A stretch of DNA of 21,887 nt from Candidatus Shapirobacteria bacterium (GTDB lineage: Bacteria > Patescibacteriota > Microgenomatia > UBA12405). The DNA lies in the NCBI GenBank assembly GCA_028701645.1, contig JAQVQI010000007.1, positions 1 through 21,887 on the forward strand. Reading direction: 5' to 3'. Positions 1 to 6,531 of the stretch are shown piece after piece (the stretch's first letter is position 1; each line of letters starts with the position of its first letter). Below the pieces are notes generated by a model that was given only the letters and a program-made list of their open reading frames with translations, did not search any database and was not told the DNA's origin. The position numbers and the translations under genes are program-made.

Positions 1-212
1 GAATAGAGCCCAATCAACCAGCCCAAGGTTTTACTCCAGAAGTATTAGGCACTGATGATACAAAAGAAAACAATCCTGAAATTAACCCTGTTCCATCAGG
101 TGAAGTTTTAGGTACTTCTTTAGACGACGATGGATTCAATTGGTGGTGGTTATTACTTCTTATAATTCCTGTTAGCATTATTGGCTATAAATTTGCCAAA
201 AGGAAAGAATAA
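1..212 (+). CDS. C-terminal end of a cell-surface protein with a membrane anchor (5' partial)
   Basis: The reading frame is open from the window edge (first full codon at base 3) to TAA at 210-212, so only about 69 C-terminal residues are seen. They form an Asn/Pro/Asp-rich linker with two EVLGT motifs about 30 residues apart, a Trp-rich hydrophobic segment (WWWLLLLIIPVSIIGY) and a basic tail, KFAKRKE. Linker, hydrophobic helix and basic tail are the layout of sortase-type or tail-anchored surface proteins. No LPXTG is visible, so plain membrane anchoring is equally possible. The extracellular domains lie outside the window and its function cannot be judged. A strong terminator follows 15 bases after the stop, so this gene ends its transcription unit. 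Confidence 0.75.
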   Translation, partial: IEPNQPAQGFTPEVLGTDDTKENNPEINPVPSGEVLGTSLDDDGFNWWWLLLLIIPVSIIGYKFAKRKE

Positions 213-227
213 TCTATTAAAACTTTT

Positions 228-257
228 AGCGGGAGGATTAAAATCCTCCCGCTTTTT
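228..257 (+). terminator. Rho-independent terminator
   Basis: A GC-rich hairpin with arms 229-239 and 242-252 (GCGGGAGGATT paired with its reverse complement) is followed by a run of five T. It ends the surface-protein gene on its left and insulates the AlkD-like gene, whose -10 box starts 8 bases later. It is the only classical terminator I can see in the window. Confidence 0.93.
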
Positions 258-264
258 GGTCTCT

Positions 265-273
265 TGTTAAAAT
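265..273 (+). promoter_or_regulatory. Extended -10 box of the alkD-like gene (leaderless)
   Basis: TGT followed by TAAAAT (268-273) forms an extended -10 element. Only five bases separate it from the ATG at 279, so transcription should begin at or next to the start codon. No -35 consensus or Shine-Dalgarno site is visible. Confidence 0.6.
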
Positions 274-278
274 AATTT

Positions 279-1016
279 ATGAGTCAACTTCATCCTGTTC
301 ATCAAATAATCATCAAAGAAATTTCAAAAATAAAATCTGCTTCTACCCCAGAAAATATAAGTTTTGGCCAAAGATATATAGGGACCAACAAACCATACCA
401 TGGTTTTACTAGTAAACAACTAAGTGACTTATCCAAAAAAATATTTAAAGAAAATAATTTAGATTCCGACAAAATTATTCAGCTTCTCAACTCTCTTTAC
501 CAAAATGGAGTTAGTTACACCGAGATTGTCCTGGGCCCCATGATTTTATCTCTCTCACCAGAAACGCTGAAAAATTTCGACCCAAAAAATTTAGATTTAT
601 GGCTAAACTACACCTATGGTTGGGCCGAAAATGATGTTTTATGTCAATCAATTTTTACGGCCGAAAATATTTTAAACCGCTGGCTTGATTGGCAAAAATG
701 GCTCAAAGATTTTAATCAAAGCCCCAACATTAACAAACGTCGCGCTAGTTTAGTTCTACTTACAAAATCTCTTCGCCAGTCTAATGATCCTCGTCTCTCA
801 AAATTAGCCTTTGAAAATATCCAAAACCTAAAAGGGGAAAAGGACATTTTAATTACAAAAGCCATTTCTTGGCTTCTTCGTTCCTTAGTTACTTTTCATA
901 AACCAGAACTTATGGACTATTTAGACAAAAACAAGGAATCACTTCCCAAAATTGCTTATCGTGAGGCCATGTCCAAAGCCTTAACCGGCCGGAAATACAA
1001 CAGAAAATTATCTTGA
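279..1016 (+). CDS. DNA alkylation repair protein, AlkD-like HEAT-repeat DNA glycosylase
   Basis: This is a 245-residue, all-helical protein of the AlkC/AlkD superfamily, which removes alkylated purines such as N3- and N7-alkyl bases from DNA through a HEAT-like repeat solenoid. Visible support is the central GWAENDV segment, where W115 and D119 have the W-x3-D spacing of the catalytic Trp/Asp pair of Bacillus cereus AlkD. It is followed by the basic KRRASL helix (R154 or R155 matching the phosphate-contacting Arg) and the KAISWLLR helix (W198 matching the second aromatic residue). Length is normal for the family. The start at 279 is set by the -10 box just upstream. The gene is alone in its unit, stops with TGA, and converges on the helicase gene. 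The substrate is inferred from the family only. Confidence 0.85.
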   Translation: MSQLHPVHQIIIKEISKIKSASTPENISFGQRYIGTNKPYHGFTSKQLSDLSKKIFKENNLDSDKIIQLLNSLYQNGVSYTEIVLGPMILSLSPETLKNFDPKNLDLWLNYTYGWAENDVLCQSIFTAENILNRWLDWQKWLKDFNQSPNINKRRASLVLLTKSLRQSNDPRLSKLAFENIQNLKGEKDILITKAISWLLRSLVTFHKPELMDYLDKNKESLPKIAYREAMSKALTGRKYNRKLS

Positions 1017-1039
1017 AAATTAACTAATTCAAAAATTTA

Positions 1040-1067
1040 TTGAAAATTGGATTTTGAAAATTGAAAA
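1040..1067 (+). repeat. Heptamer tandem repeat, TTGAAAA type, 4 units
   Basis: Four contiguous 7-base units fit TTGAAAA, the second being the variant TTGGATT. The same four units in the same order recur at 8519-8546. It sits in the convergent gap between the alkD-like and helicase genes. Confidence 0.85.
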
Positions 1068-1084
1068 TTAACAGTTCCTGTTAA
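1068..1084. other. Perfect 7-bp inverted repeat between convergent genes
   Basis: TTAACAG and CTGTTAA flank a three-base TTC spacer, directly after the heptamer array. It could be a weak bidirectional terminator, but the stem is AT-rich and the nearest T tract (1096-1100) is 11 bases away, so function is uncertain. Confidence 0.4.
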
Positions 1085-1099
1085 AATTGTCTTGTATTT

Positions 1100-1127
1100 T
1101 TAGAAATTAGACATTAGAAATTAGAAA
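1100..1127 (+). repeat. Heptamer tandem repeat, TTAGAAA type, 4 units
   Basis: Four contiguous 7-base units fit TTAGAAA (the second is TTAGACA), ending 7 bases before the helicase stop codon. Relatives of this unit lie at 8485-8498 and 21437-21457. Confidence 0.8.
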
Positions 1128-1134
1128 TTTTTTC

Positions 1135-2433
1135 TTAGTATCTTCCTTCCACAAACGTCAACGCCATTCCGGTAGCGTCCCCTCGACCTGTTCGGCCAAT
1201 TCGATGAATATAATCTTCGTAATTATTTGGTTTATCATAATTTATTACATGAGTAATATCTTTAACGTCTAAACCTCTAGCGGCCACATCAGTTGCCACC
1301 AAAATATTTATTTGATTTTCTTTAAACATCCGTAAAGTTGTTTGTCTTTTGTGTTGTGGTTTGTCACCATGAAGTGACCCAGCTTTAAAGCCATTTCCTA
1401 ACAAATCTTGGGAAATTTTTTCGACAATTCGTTTGGTTCCACCAAAAACTAGCACTTTTTTAAAGTCTGATTTGTTTAACAAATTCATCAACATTTCTTC
1501 TTTATTATTTCGATTGACCATCACCACATTTTGTTCCACATGATCACTCGATTCTTGTGTCTTAATTGACACTTTTACTGGATTATTCAAAAATGAATTT
1601 ACTAAGCCTTCAATTTTTCGATCCATTGTTGCCGAAAAAAATAAAGTTTGTCGGTTTGGCGGAATTCTATCAACTATATTTTTAATATCATTGATAAATC
1701 CCATATCTAACATTCGATCGACTTCATCAAGTACTATTGTATCCATTTGAGTAAAATTAATTACTCTTCTGTCGGCTAAATCTTTAATTCTTCCCGGAGT
1801 CCCGACAATTATATGTGGGTCGCGTCTAATTTCCATTACTTGCTCTCGCAAATAAGCACCACCGATGGCAAGGGAAATATAAACTTTCATGTCAAAAGTA
1901 AATGAGCGGAATTCTTGTTTGATTTGCATTGCTAATTCTCTAGTCGGGGCCATAATCAAAATTCGTTTTTGAGGATTTTTTACAATCATTTCGATTATTG
2001 GTAGGGCATAGGCAGCAGTTTTCCCTGTTCCAGTGTTGGCAATTCCCAACACATCTCGACCTTCCAAAATTGATGGAATTATCTCGTCTTGAATTTTAGT
2101 TGGTTGCAAGTATCCCTTATTTTGAATATTTCGATACAAAGTCTCACTAAATCCAAATTCGTTTAATTGATGTTTAACCTCAACCTCTTCAATTTTAACC
2201 ACTGGACAGGCTTTTTTGATAAACAAAGCCGGATTAATATCATCACCAAATCTTTTGGCTTTTCTAGGAGCTCCAAATCGACTCGTTGGTCGGCCAAAAC
2301 TTGACCGGGACGTACCGTAATTGGATTTTGGTCTGGAAAATTTTGATCGTGGTGCACTAAAGTTTCTAAACTCACCACTAGACTGGCTGCCTCTATTTGA
2401 GCGCCCAAATGACGCATTTCTATTGTTGTACAT
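1135..2433 (-). CDS. DEAD-box ATP-dependent RNA helicase with basic low-complexity N-terminus
   Basis: This 432-residue superfamily 2 RNA helicase probably unwinds RNA during ribosome assembly or mRNA turnover. Its motifs run in order: Q motif (PTKIQDEIIP, 111-120), motif I TGTGKT (134-139), Ia PTRELA (163-168), GG (191-192), Ib TPGR (212-215), motif II as DEVD (236-239) rather than DEAD, SAT (267-269), motif V ATDVAARGLD (380-389) and motif VI HRIGRTGR (410-417). Residues 1-62 form a disordered tail rich in Arg, Ser, Gly, Phe and Asn with FGR and SR repeats, a likely RNA-binding extension. The protein stops 15 residues after motif VI, with no C-terminal accessory domain. Unlike most genes here it appears to have a 5' leader of roughly 40 nt. 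Confidence 0.95.
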   Translation of the reverse strand: MYNNRNASFGRSNRGSQSSGEFRNFSAPRSKFSRPKSNYGTSRSSFGRPTSRFGAPRKAKRFGDDINPALFIKKACPVVKIEEVEVKHQLNEFGFSETLYRNIQNKGYLQPTKIQDEIIPSILEGRDVLGIANTGTGKTAAYALPIIEMIVKNPQKRILIMAPTRELAMQIKQEFRSFTFDMKVYISLAIGGAYLREQVMEIRRDPHIIVGTPGRIKDLADRRVINFTQMDTIVLDEVDRMLDMGFINDIKNIVDRIPPNRQTLFFSATMDRKIEGLVNSFLNNPVKVSIKTQESSDHVEQNVVMVNRNNKEEMLMNLLNKSDFKKVLVFGGTKRIVEKISQDLLGNGFKAGSLHGDKPQHKRQTTLRMFKENQINILVATDVAARGLDVKDITHVINYDKPNNYEDYIHRIGRTGRGDATGMALTFVEGRY

Positions 2434-2481
2434 AATATTTTTTGAGTAGCAATGTCAATCGGCCGTGGCCTACAGAGACTA

Positions 2482-2509
2482 ATTATGCCCAAAAAATATT
2501 AATACACAA
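2482..2509 (-). promoter_or_regulatory. Putative helicase promoter
   Basis: Read leftward, TTGTGT (2504-2509) and CATAAT (2482-2487) are spaced 16 bases apart, giving a plausible -35/-10 pair and a leader of about 40 nt before the ATG at 2433. The -35 hexamer is one arm of a 6-bp inverted repeat, ACACAA/TTGTGT (2504-2520), which could be an operator or a chance AT-rich palindrome. Confidence 0.35.
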
Positions 2510-2615
2510 TAATTTTGTGTCTCGGGCAGTAGATTATCAATTTCTCTTATTGCTTAAATCAGGTTGTAGTCTACCACACCCTTATTTAGTGTCAAGAAAA
2601 GTAATTAATTTGTAG

Positions 2616-2621
2616 TAAAAT
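2616..2621 (+). promoter_or_regulatory. -10 box of the 2-oxoacid oxidoreductase operon (leaderless)
   Basis: TAAAAT ends five bases before the ATG at 2627, the same arrangement as at the AlkD-like gene. No Shine-Dalgarno site is present. The rest of the 193-base divergent gap (2434-2626) shows no gene. Confidence 0.55.
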
Positions 2622-2626
2622 AACCT

Positions 2627-4330
2627 ATGTCCAAAAAAGTCTTCACTATTAAATTTGCTGGTCCAGCCGGAATGGGAATCAAATCTGTTGGTCAGCTTTT
2701 TTCCAAAATACTTATCGCTCACGATTTCAATTTGTCCGATTATAGTGAATATCCTTCTTTAGTCCGAGGTGGCCATAATACTTGTCAAATTAGTTTTTCT
2801 CAAGACAAAGTTTTTGCCCCCCATTATTTTATAGATATTTTGTTTTCAATTGTCCCCAATCATTGGCCTCAACATCTTGGTGAATTTACAAAAGATACCC
2901 TAATTTTTTCTGACGAACAAATCGACCAAATAAATCCTGAATTTAATCAAAAAAGAAAAGGTAAATTTTTATCTCTACCCTTAAAAACTCTTGCTAACGA
3001 AATTGGTAGTGCCCAAGTAGTCAACACTATTAGTCTTGGAGTTGCTGCCTATCTATTTAATTTTGATCTAGAATTAACCAAAACAATTGTTTGTGGTTTT
3101 TATAAAAATTTTTGTGATTTAAATGCCAGAGCTATTCAGTCGGGGTACGATTATGCCAAAACAAATTTTTCAAAATATAAATTAAACTTAATTTATAAAC
3201 CTACTACCAAAACAACCGATTTTTATGAAGGTAACGAAGCTTATAGTTTGGGTTTTTTAGCTGGAAAGGGTGACTTCTATTGTGCCTATCCTATGACTCC
3301 CGCCACCGGGGCTCTTCATTTTTTAGCCGCCAAACAAGAGGCTTATCCAAACTTAAAAGTAATTCATGCCGAAGATGAAGTTGGCGTTGCCAACATGGCT
3401 GTTGGGGCTGCTTTCGCTGGCGCCCGAACTGCTGTCGGCACTTCTGGTGGTGGTTTTGCTCTCATGAATGAAGCCATGAGTCTTTGTGGTGTTTCAGAAG
3501 TTGGTGTTGTTTATTATCTTGTGTCTCGTCCTGGTCCTGCTACCGGAATTCCTACTTACACTGCCCAGGCAGATTTGTTGCATGCAATTAATTCTGGTCA
3601 CGGAGAGTTTCCCAAAATTGTTATTGCCCCGGGTGATATTGATGAGTCGTTTGAGATGGGTTATCAATCCCTAAATCTTGCCGCCAAAATTCAAACTCCA
3701 GTAATTGTTATCAGTGACAAATTTTTAGGTGAATCAAGCACCAGCACTCAAGATTTAACCAAAATAAAGCCAGAAATTGATCTAGGAGACATTGAAAAAA
3801 ACCCAAATAGTGATTACAAAAGATACCAATATTCTCAAGGCGGGATATCACCTCGTACTATCCCTGGCACTCAAAATGGCCAGTTCTTGGCCAATAGTTA
3901 TGAACATGACGAATATGGTTTTTCTACCGAAGATGCCACTACCGCCAAAAAAATGTTTGACAAGAGAAACTCTAAATATAAATTAGCTCTCAAATTAGCT
4001 CCAAAAGCCAATTTATTTGGTAATAAATCTGCTAAGAAATTAATTATTTCTTGGGGTTCAACCAAAGGTCCAATTTTAGAAGCCCTAAAAAATATTAAAA
4101 ATTCATCCGATTTTGCTTTTTTACAATTAAAAACTTTATGGCCAATCAATCCAGATATTAAAAAAATTATTGATGGTTTTAAAGAAATCATTGTCATAGA
4201 AAACAACGGGACAGGTCAATTAGTGAGTATCTTAAAATCTCAATTTGATTTTAATCCTCAAAAAATACATCTCAAATATGACGGTCGCCCTTTCTTCCCT
4301 GAAGAAATTGTTAAAAAATTAAATAATTAA
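2627..4330 (+). CDS. 2-oxoacid:ferredoxin oxidoreductase, fused gamma-alpha subunit
   Basis: This 567-residue subunit belongs to the CoA-dependent 2-oxoacid:acceptor oxidoreductases, which convert a 2-oxoacid such as pyruvate or 2-oxoglutarate plus CoA into acyl-CoA and CO2 while reducing ferredoxin. Residues 1 to about 185 are the gamma domain (GPAGMGIKSVGQLF near the N-terminus, PSLVRGGHNTCQI at 43-55). From about 200 the alpha domain begins, with the family motif YPMTPA (221-226), the AEDEVGVANMAVGAAFAG segment and RPGPATGIPT (301-310). This gamma-alpha fusion is a known two-subunit layout. The beta subunit follows after 41 bases. No ferredoxin or delta subunit is encoded nearby. Sequence alone does not settle whether the substrate is pyruvate, 2-oxoglutarate or another 2-oxoacid. 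Confidence 0.93.
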   Translation: MSKKVFTIKFAGPAGMGIKSVGQLFSKILIAHDFNLSDYSEYPSLVRGGHNTCQISFSQDKVFAPHYFIDILFSIVPNHWPQHLGEFTKDTLIFSDEQIDQINPEFNQKRKGKFLSLPLKTLANEIGSAQVVNTISLGVAAYLFNFDLELTKTIVCGFYKNFCDLNARAIQSGYDYAKTNFSKYKLNLIYKPTTKTTDFYEGNEAYSLGFLAGKGDFYCAYPMTPATGALHFLAAKQEAYPNLKVIHAEDEVGVANMAVGAAFAGARTAVGTSGGGFALMNEAMSLCGVSEVGVVYYLVSRPGPATGIPTYTAQADLLHAINSGHGEFPKIVIAPGDIDESFEMGYQSLNLAAKIQTPVIVISDKFLGESSTSTQDLTKIKPEIDLGDIEKNPNSDYKRYQYSQGGISPRTIPGTQNGQFLANSYEHDEYGFSTEDATTAKKMFDKRNSKYKLALKLAPKANLFGNKSAKKLIISWGSTKGPILEALKNIKNSSDFAFLQLKTLWPINPDIKKIIDGFKEIIVIENNGTGQLVSILKSQFDFNPQKIHLKYDGRPFFPEEIVKKLNN

Positions 4331-4338
4331 AGAATTCA

Positions 4339-4359
4339 TTGAAAATTGTAAATTGAAAA
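4339..4359 (+). repeat. Heptamer tandem repeat, TTGAAAA type, 3 units
   Basis: Three contiguous 7-base units fit TTGAAAA (the middle one is TTGTAAA). They fill half of the 41-base gap between the alpha and beta subunit genes. The flanking bases ATTCA also precede the copy at 8519. Confidence 0.75.
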
Positions 4360-4371
4360 TTAAAAAAACTT

Positions 4372-4995
4372 ATGCCAACAAACTATAGATCAAGCATTAC
4401 TCCAACCTGGTGTCCAGGTTGTCACAACTATCTGGTTTTTGCCGCTATCCAAAAAAATCTTTCCGATTTAAATGTCGATAGTAGCAATTTAGTTATGAAC
4501 TACGACATTGGTTGTGCTGGTAATTTTGCTGATTTTTTTAAAACCTATGGATTTCACACCCTCCATGGCCGATCAATCGCCACTGCTATGGGAGAAAAAA
4601 TTGCCAACCCTAATCTCTTCGTTTGTGTCATTGGTGGCGACGGGGGAATTTATGGTGAAGGTCTCAATCATTTGGTCAGCGCCGTTCGTTCCAATATTAA
4701 TATTAAAGTCTTTGTTTCTAATAATTTTTTATATAGTTTAACCACTGGTCAGACAAGTCCTACCACTCCAAAAGGTTCTCGGACAAAATCCACCCCAACC
4801 GGGAATATTAATGTCCCAGTAGATCCGGTTAAATTAATTAAATCAATTAATCCTGATGTTTTTGTCGAATCAGTTGACAACCGGGATATGGTAAAGCTCA
4901 ATGACACTATAAAAAGAGCTCTAGAATTTCCTGGTTTCGCCCTGGTCGATATGATCCAAGAATGTGTCGCTTTCGGTAAACAACTCAACTCCTAA
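4372..4995 (+). CDS. 2-oxoacid:ferredoxin oxidoreductase, beta (TPP-binding) subunit
   Basis: This 207-residue subunit is the thiamine-diphosphate partner of the preceding gene. It starts with the WCPGCHNYLVF motif, and its four family cysteines are present: C14 and C17 of CPGC, C48 in YDIGCAGNF and C198 near the C-terminus. These match the four Cys that bind the [4Fe-4S] cluster in archaeal two-subunit enzymes. The TPP/Mg motif is GGDGGIYGEGLNH followed by VSNNFLYSLTTGQTSPTT. It is shorter than the roughly 280-300 residues common in the family, but the loss is in the C-terminal extension and all catalytic motifs are kept. No Shine-Dalgarno site precedes the ATG. It converges on the methyltransferase gene across an octamer repeat. 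Confidence 0.93.
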   Translation: MPTNYRSSITPTWCPGCHNYLVFAAIQKNLSDLNVDSSNLVMNYDIGCAGNFADFFKTYGFHTLHGRSIATAMGEKIANPNLFVCVIGGDGGIYGEGLNHLVSAVRSNINIKVFVSNNFLYSLTTGQTSPTTPKGSRTKSTPTGNINVPVDPVKLIKSINPDVFVESVDNRDMVKLNDTIKRALEFPGFALVDMIQECVAFGKQLNS

Positions 4996-5012
4996 AATCC
5001 TTATCTTATTAT

Positions 5013-5133
5013 CTGAATATCTGATAGGCTGATTAGCTGAATAACTGACCATCTGACTATCTGACCGGCTTGACAATCTGAATATCTGACTAGCTGACAA
5101 ACTGTTGGGCTGACTAACTGAAAGACTGACTTG
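5013..5133 (+). repeat. Degenerate octamer tandem array (consensus CTGANTAN), 15 units
   Basis: From 5013 the sequence resolves into consecutive units beginning CTGA, such as CTGAATAT, CTGATTAG and CTGACTAT. Fifteen units run to 5133; one is 9 bases long (5069-5077) and one begins CTGT (5102). Units share the CTGA half and vary in the other half, so this is a diverged 8-bp array. It fills the convergent gap between the oxidoreductase beta gene and the methyltransferase gene and runs through the methyltransferase stop codon (5114-5116) into its last codons. Confidence 0.9.
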
Positions 5134-5872
5134 CGACTATTGCCATAAACATCGGTATTTCTTTTCTGGCTCTATCTTCCATTTTTGCCATCGGTCCGGT
5201 ACTTTTTTTCTCCGACACCCACTCGTCAATTTTTTCAATCAAAAATCCATTTTCAAAAAGTAGCTGACTATATTTTGACAGGGGATTGTGAAACGACCAG
5301 GTGATTTCTGACTTTTGGAATTTCCCCGGATTAGTGGAAATTGGAATTTCTAAATTACTCATATATCTCTCAATTCGTCGATATTGAATTTTGTTTTGAC
5401 TATCAACTCCCCAAGCGCTTTGACGGGGGATTCTAAAAATTGGGTGATTTAAAATTATCAAAAATTTTCCATCTTTTTTTAAGTGTTTCGAGGCGTTTTT
5501 AATCACCCCATTTATATTTTTTATATTTTGAAGTGCCAAAATTATTGTCACCAAATCAAAGTCATCTTTTTTTAGTGGTAAATCCTTACTTGCGTCTGAC
5601 ACCAAAAACTGGTGTCTTTTATTTATACTTTTTTTTGATGCTTCGTTAATCAAACTTCTTGAAATATCTATTCCCACATATTCTTTATTCTGATCAAGCT
5701 GTCTTTCAAAAATTCCTTGTCCACAGGCCAAATCAAGCACTGAATTTATTTTTGAAAAATCAATTAGTCGTTTTATTTTGGGGAAAATTATTGTTTGGTG
5801 AAAATAATGTCCATCATCTCCGACAATTTTTTTGTACCAATTACTCGACTTTTCCCAAGAGGTATTTATCAT
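5114..5872 (-). CDS. Class I SAM-dependent methyltransferase
   Basis: This is a 252-residue Rossmann-fold methyltransferase of the Methyltransf_11/25 type. Motif I is VLDLACGQGIFERQL (about 45-59), with the acidic end of strand 2 in EYVGIDIS, motif II around LVSDASKDLPL and the post-motif FDLVTIILALQNIKN. The N-terminal region with WYKKIVGDDGHYFHQ resembles small-molecule or lipid methyltransferases, but the substrate cannot be assigned. Its last codons (SQSFS) come from the octamer array, so the C-terminus may have been reshaped by repeat growth. It lies 13 bases downstream of the superoxide dismutase gene, but has its own extended -10 box over that gene's stop codon, so it may be transcribed separately. 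Confidence 0.85.
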   Translation of the reverse strand: MINTSWEKSSNWYKKIVGDDGHYFHQTIIFPKIKRLIDFSKINSVLDLACGQGIFERQLDQNKEYVGIDISRSLINEASKKSINKRHQFLVSDASKDLPLKKDDFDLVTIILALQNIKNINGVIKNASKHLKKDGKFLIILNHPIFRIPRQSAWGVDSQNKIQYRRIERYMSNLEIPISTNPGKFQKSEITWSFHNPLSKYSQLLFENGFLIEKIDEWVSEKKSTGPMAKMEDRARKEIPMFMAIVASQSFS

Positions 5873-5879
5873 TAACTTG

Positions 5880-5888
5880 AGTTTATCA
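5880..5888 (-). promoter_or_regulatory. Extended -10 box of the methyltransferase gene (leaderless)
   Basis: On the minus strand TGA-TAAACT ends seven bases before the ATG at 5872. The TGA is also the stop codon of the upstream superoxide dismutase gene. The same nine-base element with the same 7-base spacing precedes the gene at 8229. Confidence 0.5.
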
Positions 5889-6476
5889 CCCTACCAATTT
5901 ATTGACTACATAATCCCAGTTGACCGCTGACCACCATTTTTCTACAAATCCAGCTCGATTATTTTGGTAATCTAAATAATATGCATGTTCCCACACATCC
6001 AAGACTAATACAGGTTCCCAACCGTTTAAACCCAACAAATTATGTTTTTCTACTTGGCCAATCATTAAATTATTATTTTTATCTTTCCACAATACTGCCC
6101 AACCGCTACCTTCTACTCCTATTGCCGATGCGCTAAACTCTTTCATAAAAGCGTCAACAGAAACAAAGTTTTGTTCAATAATTTTAACCAAATTTTCAGA
6201 TGGTTTATTCTCCTGGCTTGGTTTTCTCATTCCTAACCAAAACAGCTCGTGAAGCAATACTCCGTTGTAATTAAAACTCCAGTCTCTTAATACTTCTCTA
6301 GTGTTAATTTCTATTTCTCCATTCCTTGATTTTTCTAATTTTTCCAAAGCAGTGTTAGCTCCGTTAACATAAGCATTTTGATGTTTATCGTGGTGAAGTT
6401 CTACAATTTTTTGAGAAATTACACCTTCAAGTTCGTTGTAGGCGTATGGCAGTGAGTTTAAAATTAGTTTTTGCAT
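5886..6476 (-). CDS. Superoxide dismutase, Fe/Mn family
   Basis: This 196-residue enzyme dismutates superoxide to oxygen and hydrogen peroxide in the cytoplasm. All four metal ligands are in place: H28 (ELHHDKHQNAYV), H76 (LLHELFW), and D160 and H164 (LDVWEHAYYLDYQNNR). The C-terminal WWSAVNWDYV motif is typical. The position of the FeSOD active-site Gln (in NAAQVWNH) is Gly here, and QVEKH places H145 where archaeal and mycobacterial enzymes carry an outer-sphere His, so it looks closer to the archaeal-like cambialistic branch than to E. coli SodA or SodB. Metal choice is not readable from sequence. The gene is divergent from map, with a 55-base shared upstream region. Confidence 0.96.
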   Translation of the reverse strand: MQKLILNSLPYAYNELEGVISQKIVELHHDKHQNAYVNGANTALEKLEKSRNGEIEINTREVLRDWSFNYNGVLLHELFWLGMRKPSQENKPSENLVKIIEQNFVSVDAFMKEFSASAIGVEGSGWAVLWKDKNNNLMIGQVEKHNLLGLNGWEPVLVLDVWEHAYYLDYQNNRAGFVEKWWSAVNWDYVVNKLVG

Positions 6477-6519
6477 ATTTAATTAAATCATATTTTTTAT
6501 AAATTATTAATTATCGAGT

Positions 6520-6525
6520 TATAAT
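6520..6525 (+). promoter_or_regulatory. -10 box of map (leaderless)
   Basis: A perfect TATAAT is separated from the ATG at 6532 by exactly six bases, so the predicted transcription start coincides with the start codon. No Shine-Dalgarno site is possible on such an mRNA. Confidence 0.7.
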
Positions 6526-6531
6526 AGCTCA

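Noticed and set aside
2163..2492. 109-residue open frame opposite the oxidoreductase, overlapping the helicase 5' end
   Set aside because: It is a frame shadow of the helicase low-complexity tail, with no recognisable domain and no start context; the helicase frame carries all the family motifs.
2434..2626. Riboswitch or small RNA in the helicase-oxidoreductase divergent gap
   Set aside because: Only short AT-rich palindromes are visible; no known riboswitch core or terminator-anchored hairpin could be recognised.
3898..4206. Antisense open frames within the oxidoreductase genes (also 3486-3674, 3792-3986, 4508-4741, 4749-4988)
   Set aside because: They lie wholly inside confidently assigned genes, have no promoter context and no recognisable sequence features.
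4372..4995. Loss of the second Asp of the GDGD motif in the beta subunit as a sign of inactivity
   Set aside because: GDGG is also found in active members of this oxidoreductase family, and the other TPP and Fe-S residues are present.
5013..5133. CRISPR array or tRNA-like structure
   Set aside because: The units are 8 bases with no spacers, far shorter than CRISPR repeats, and no cloverleaf pairing is possible.
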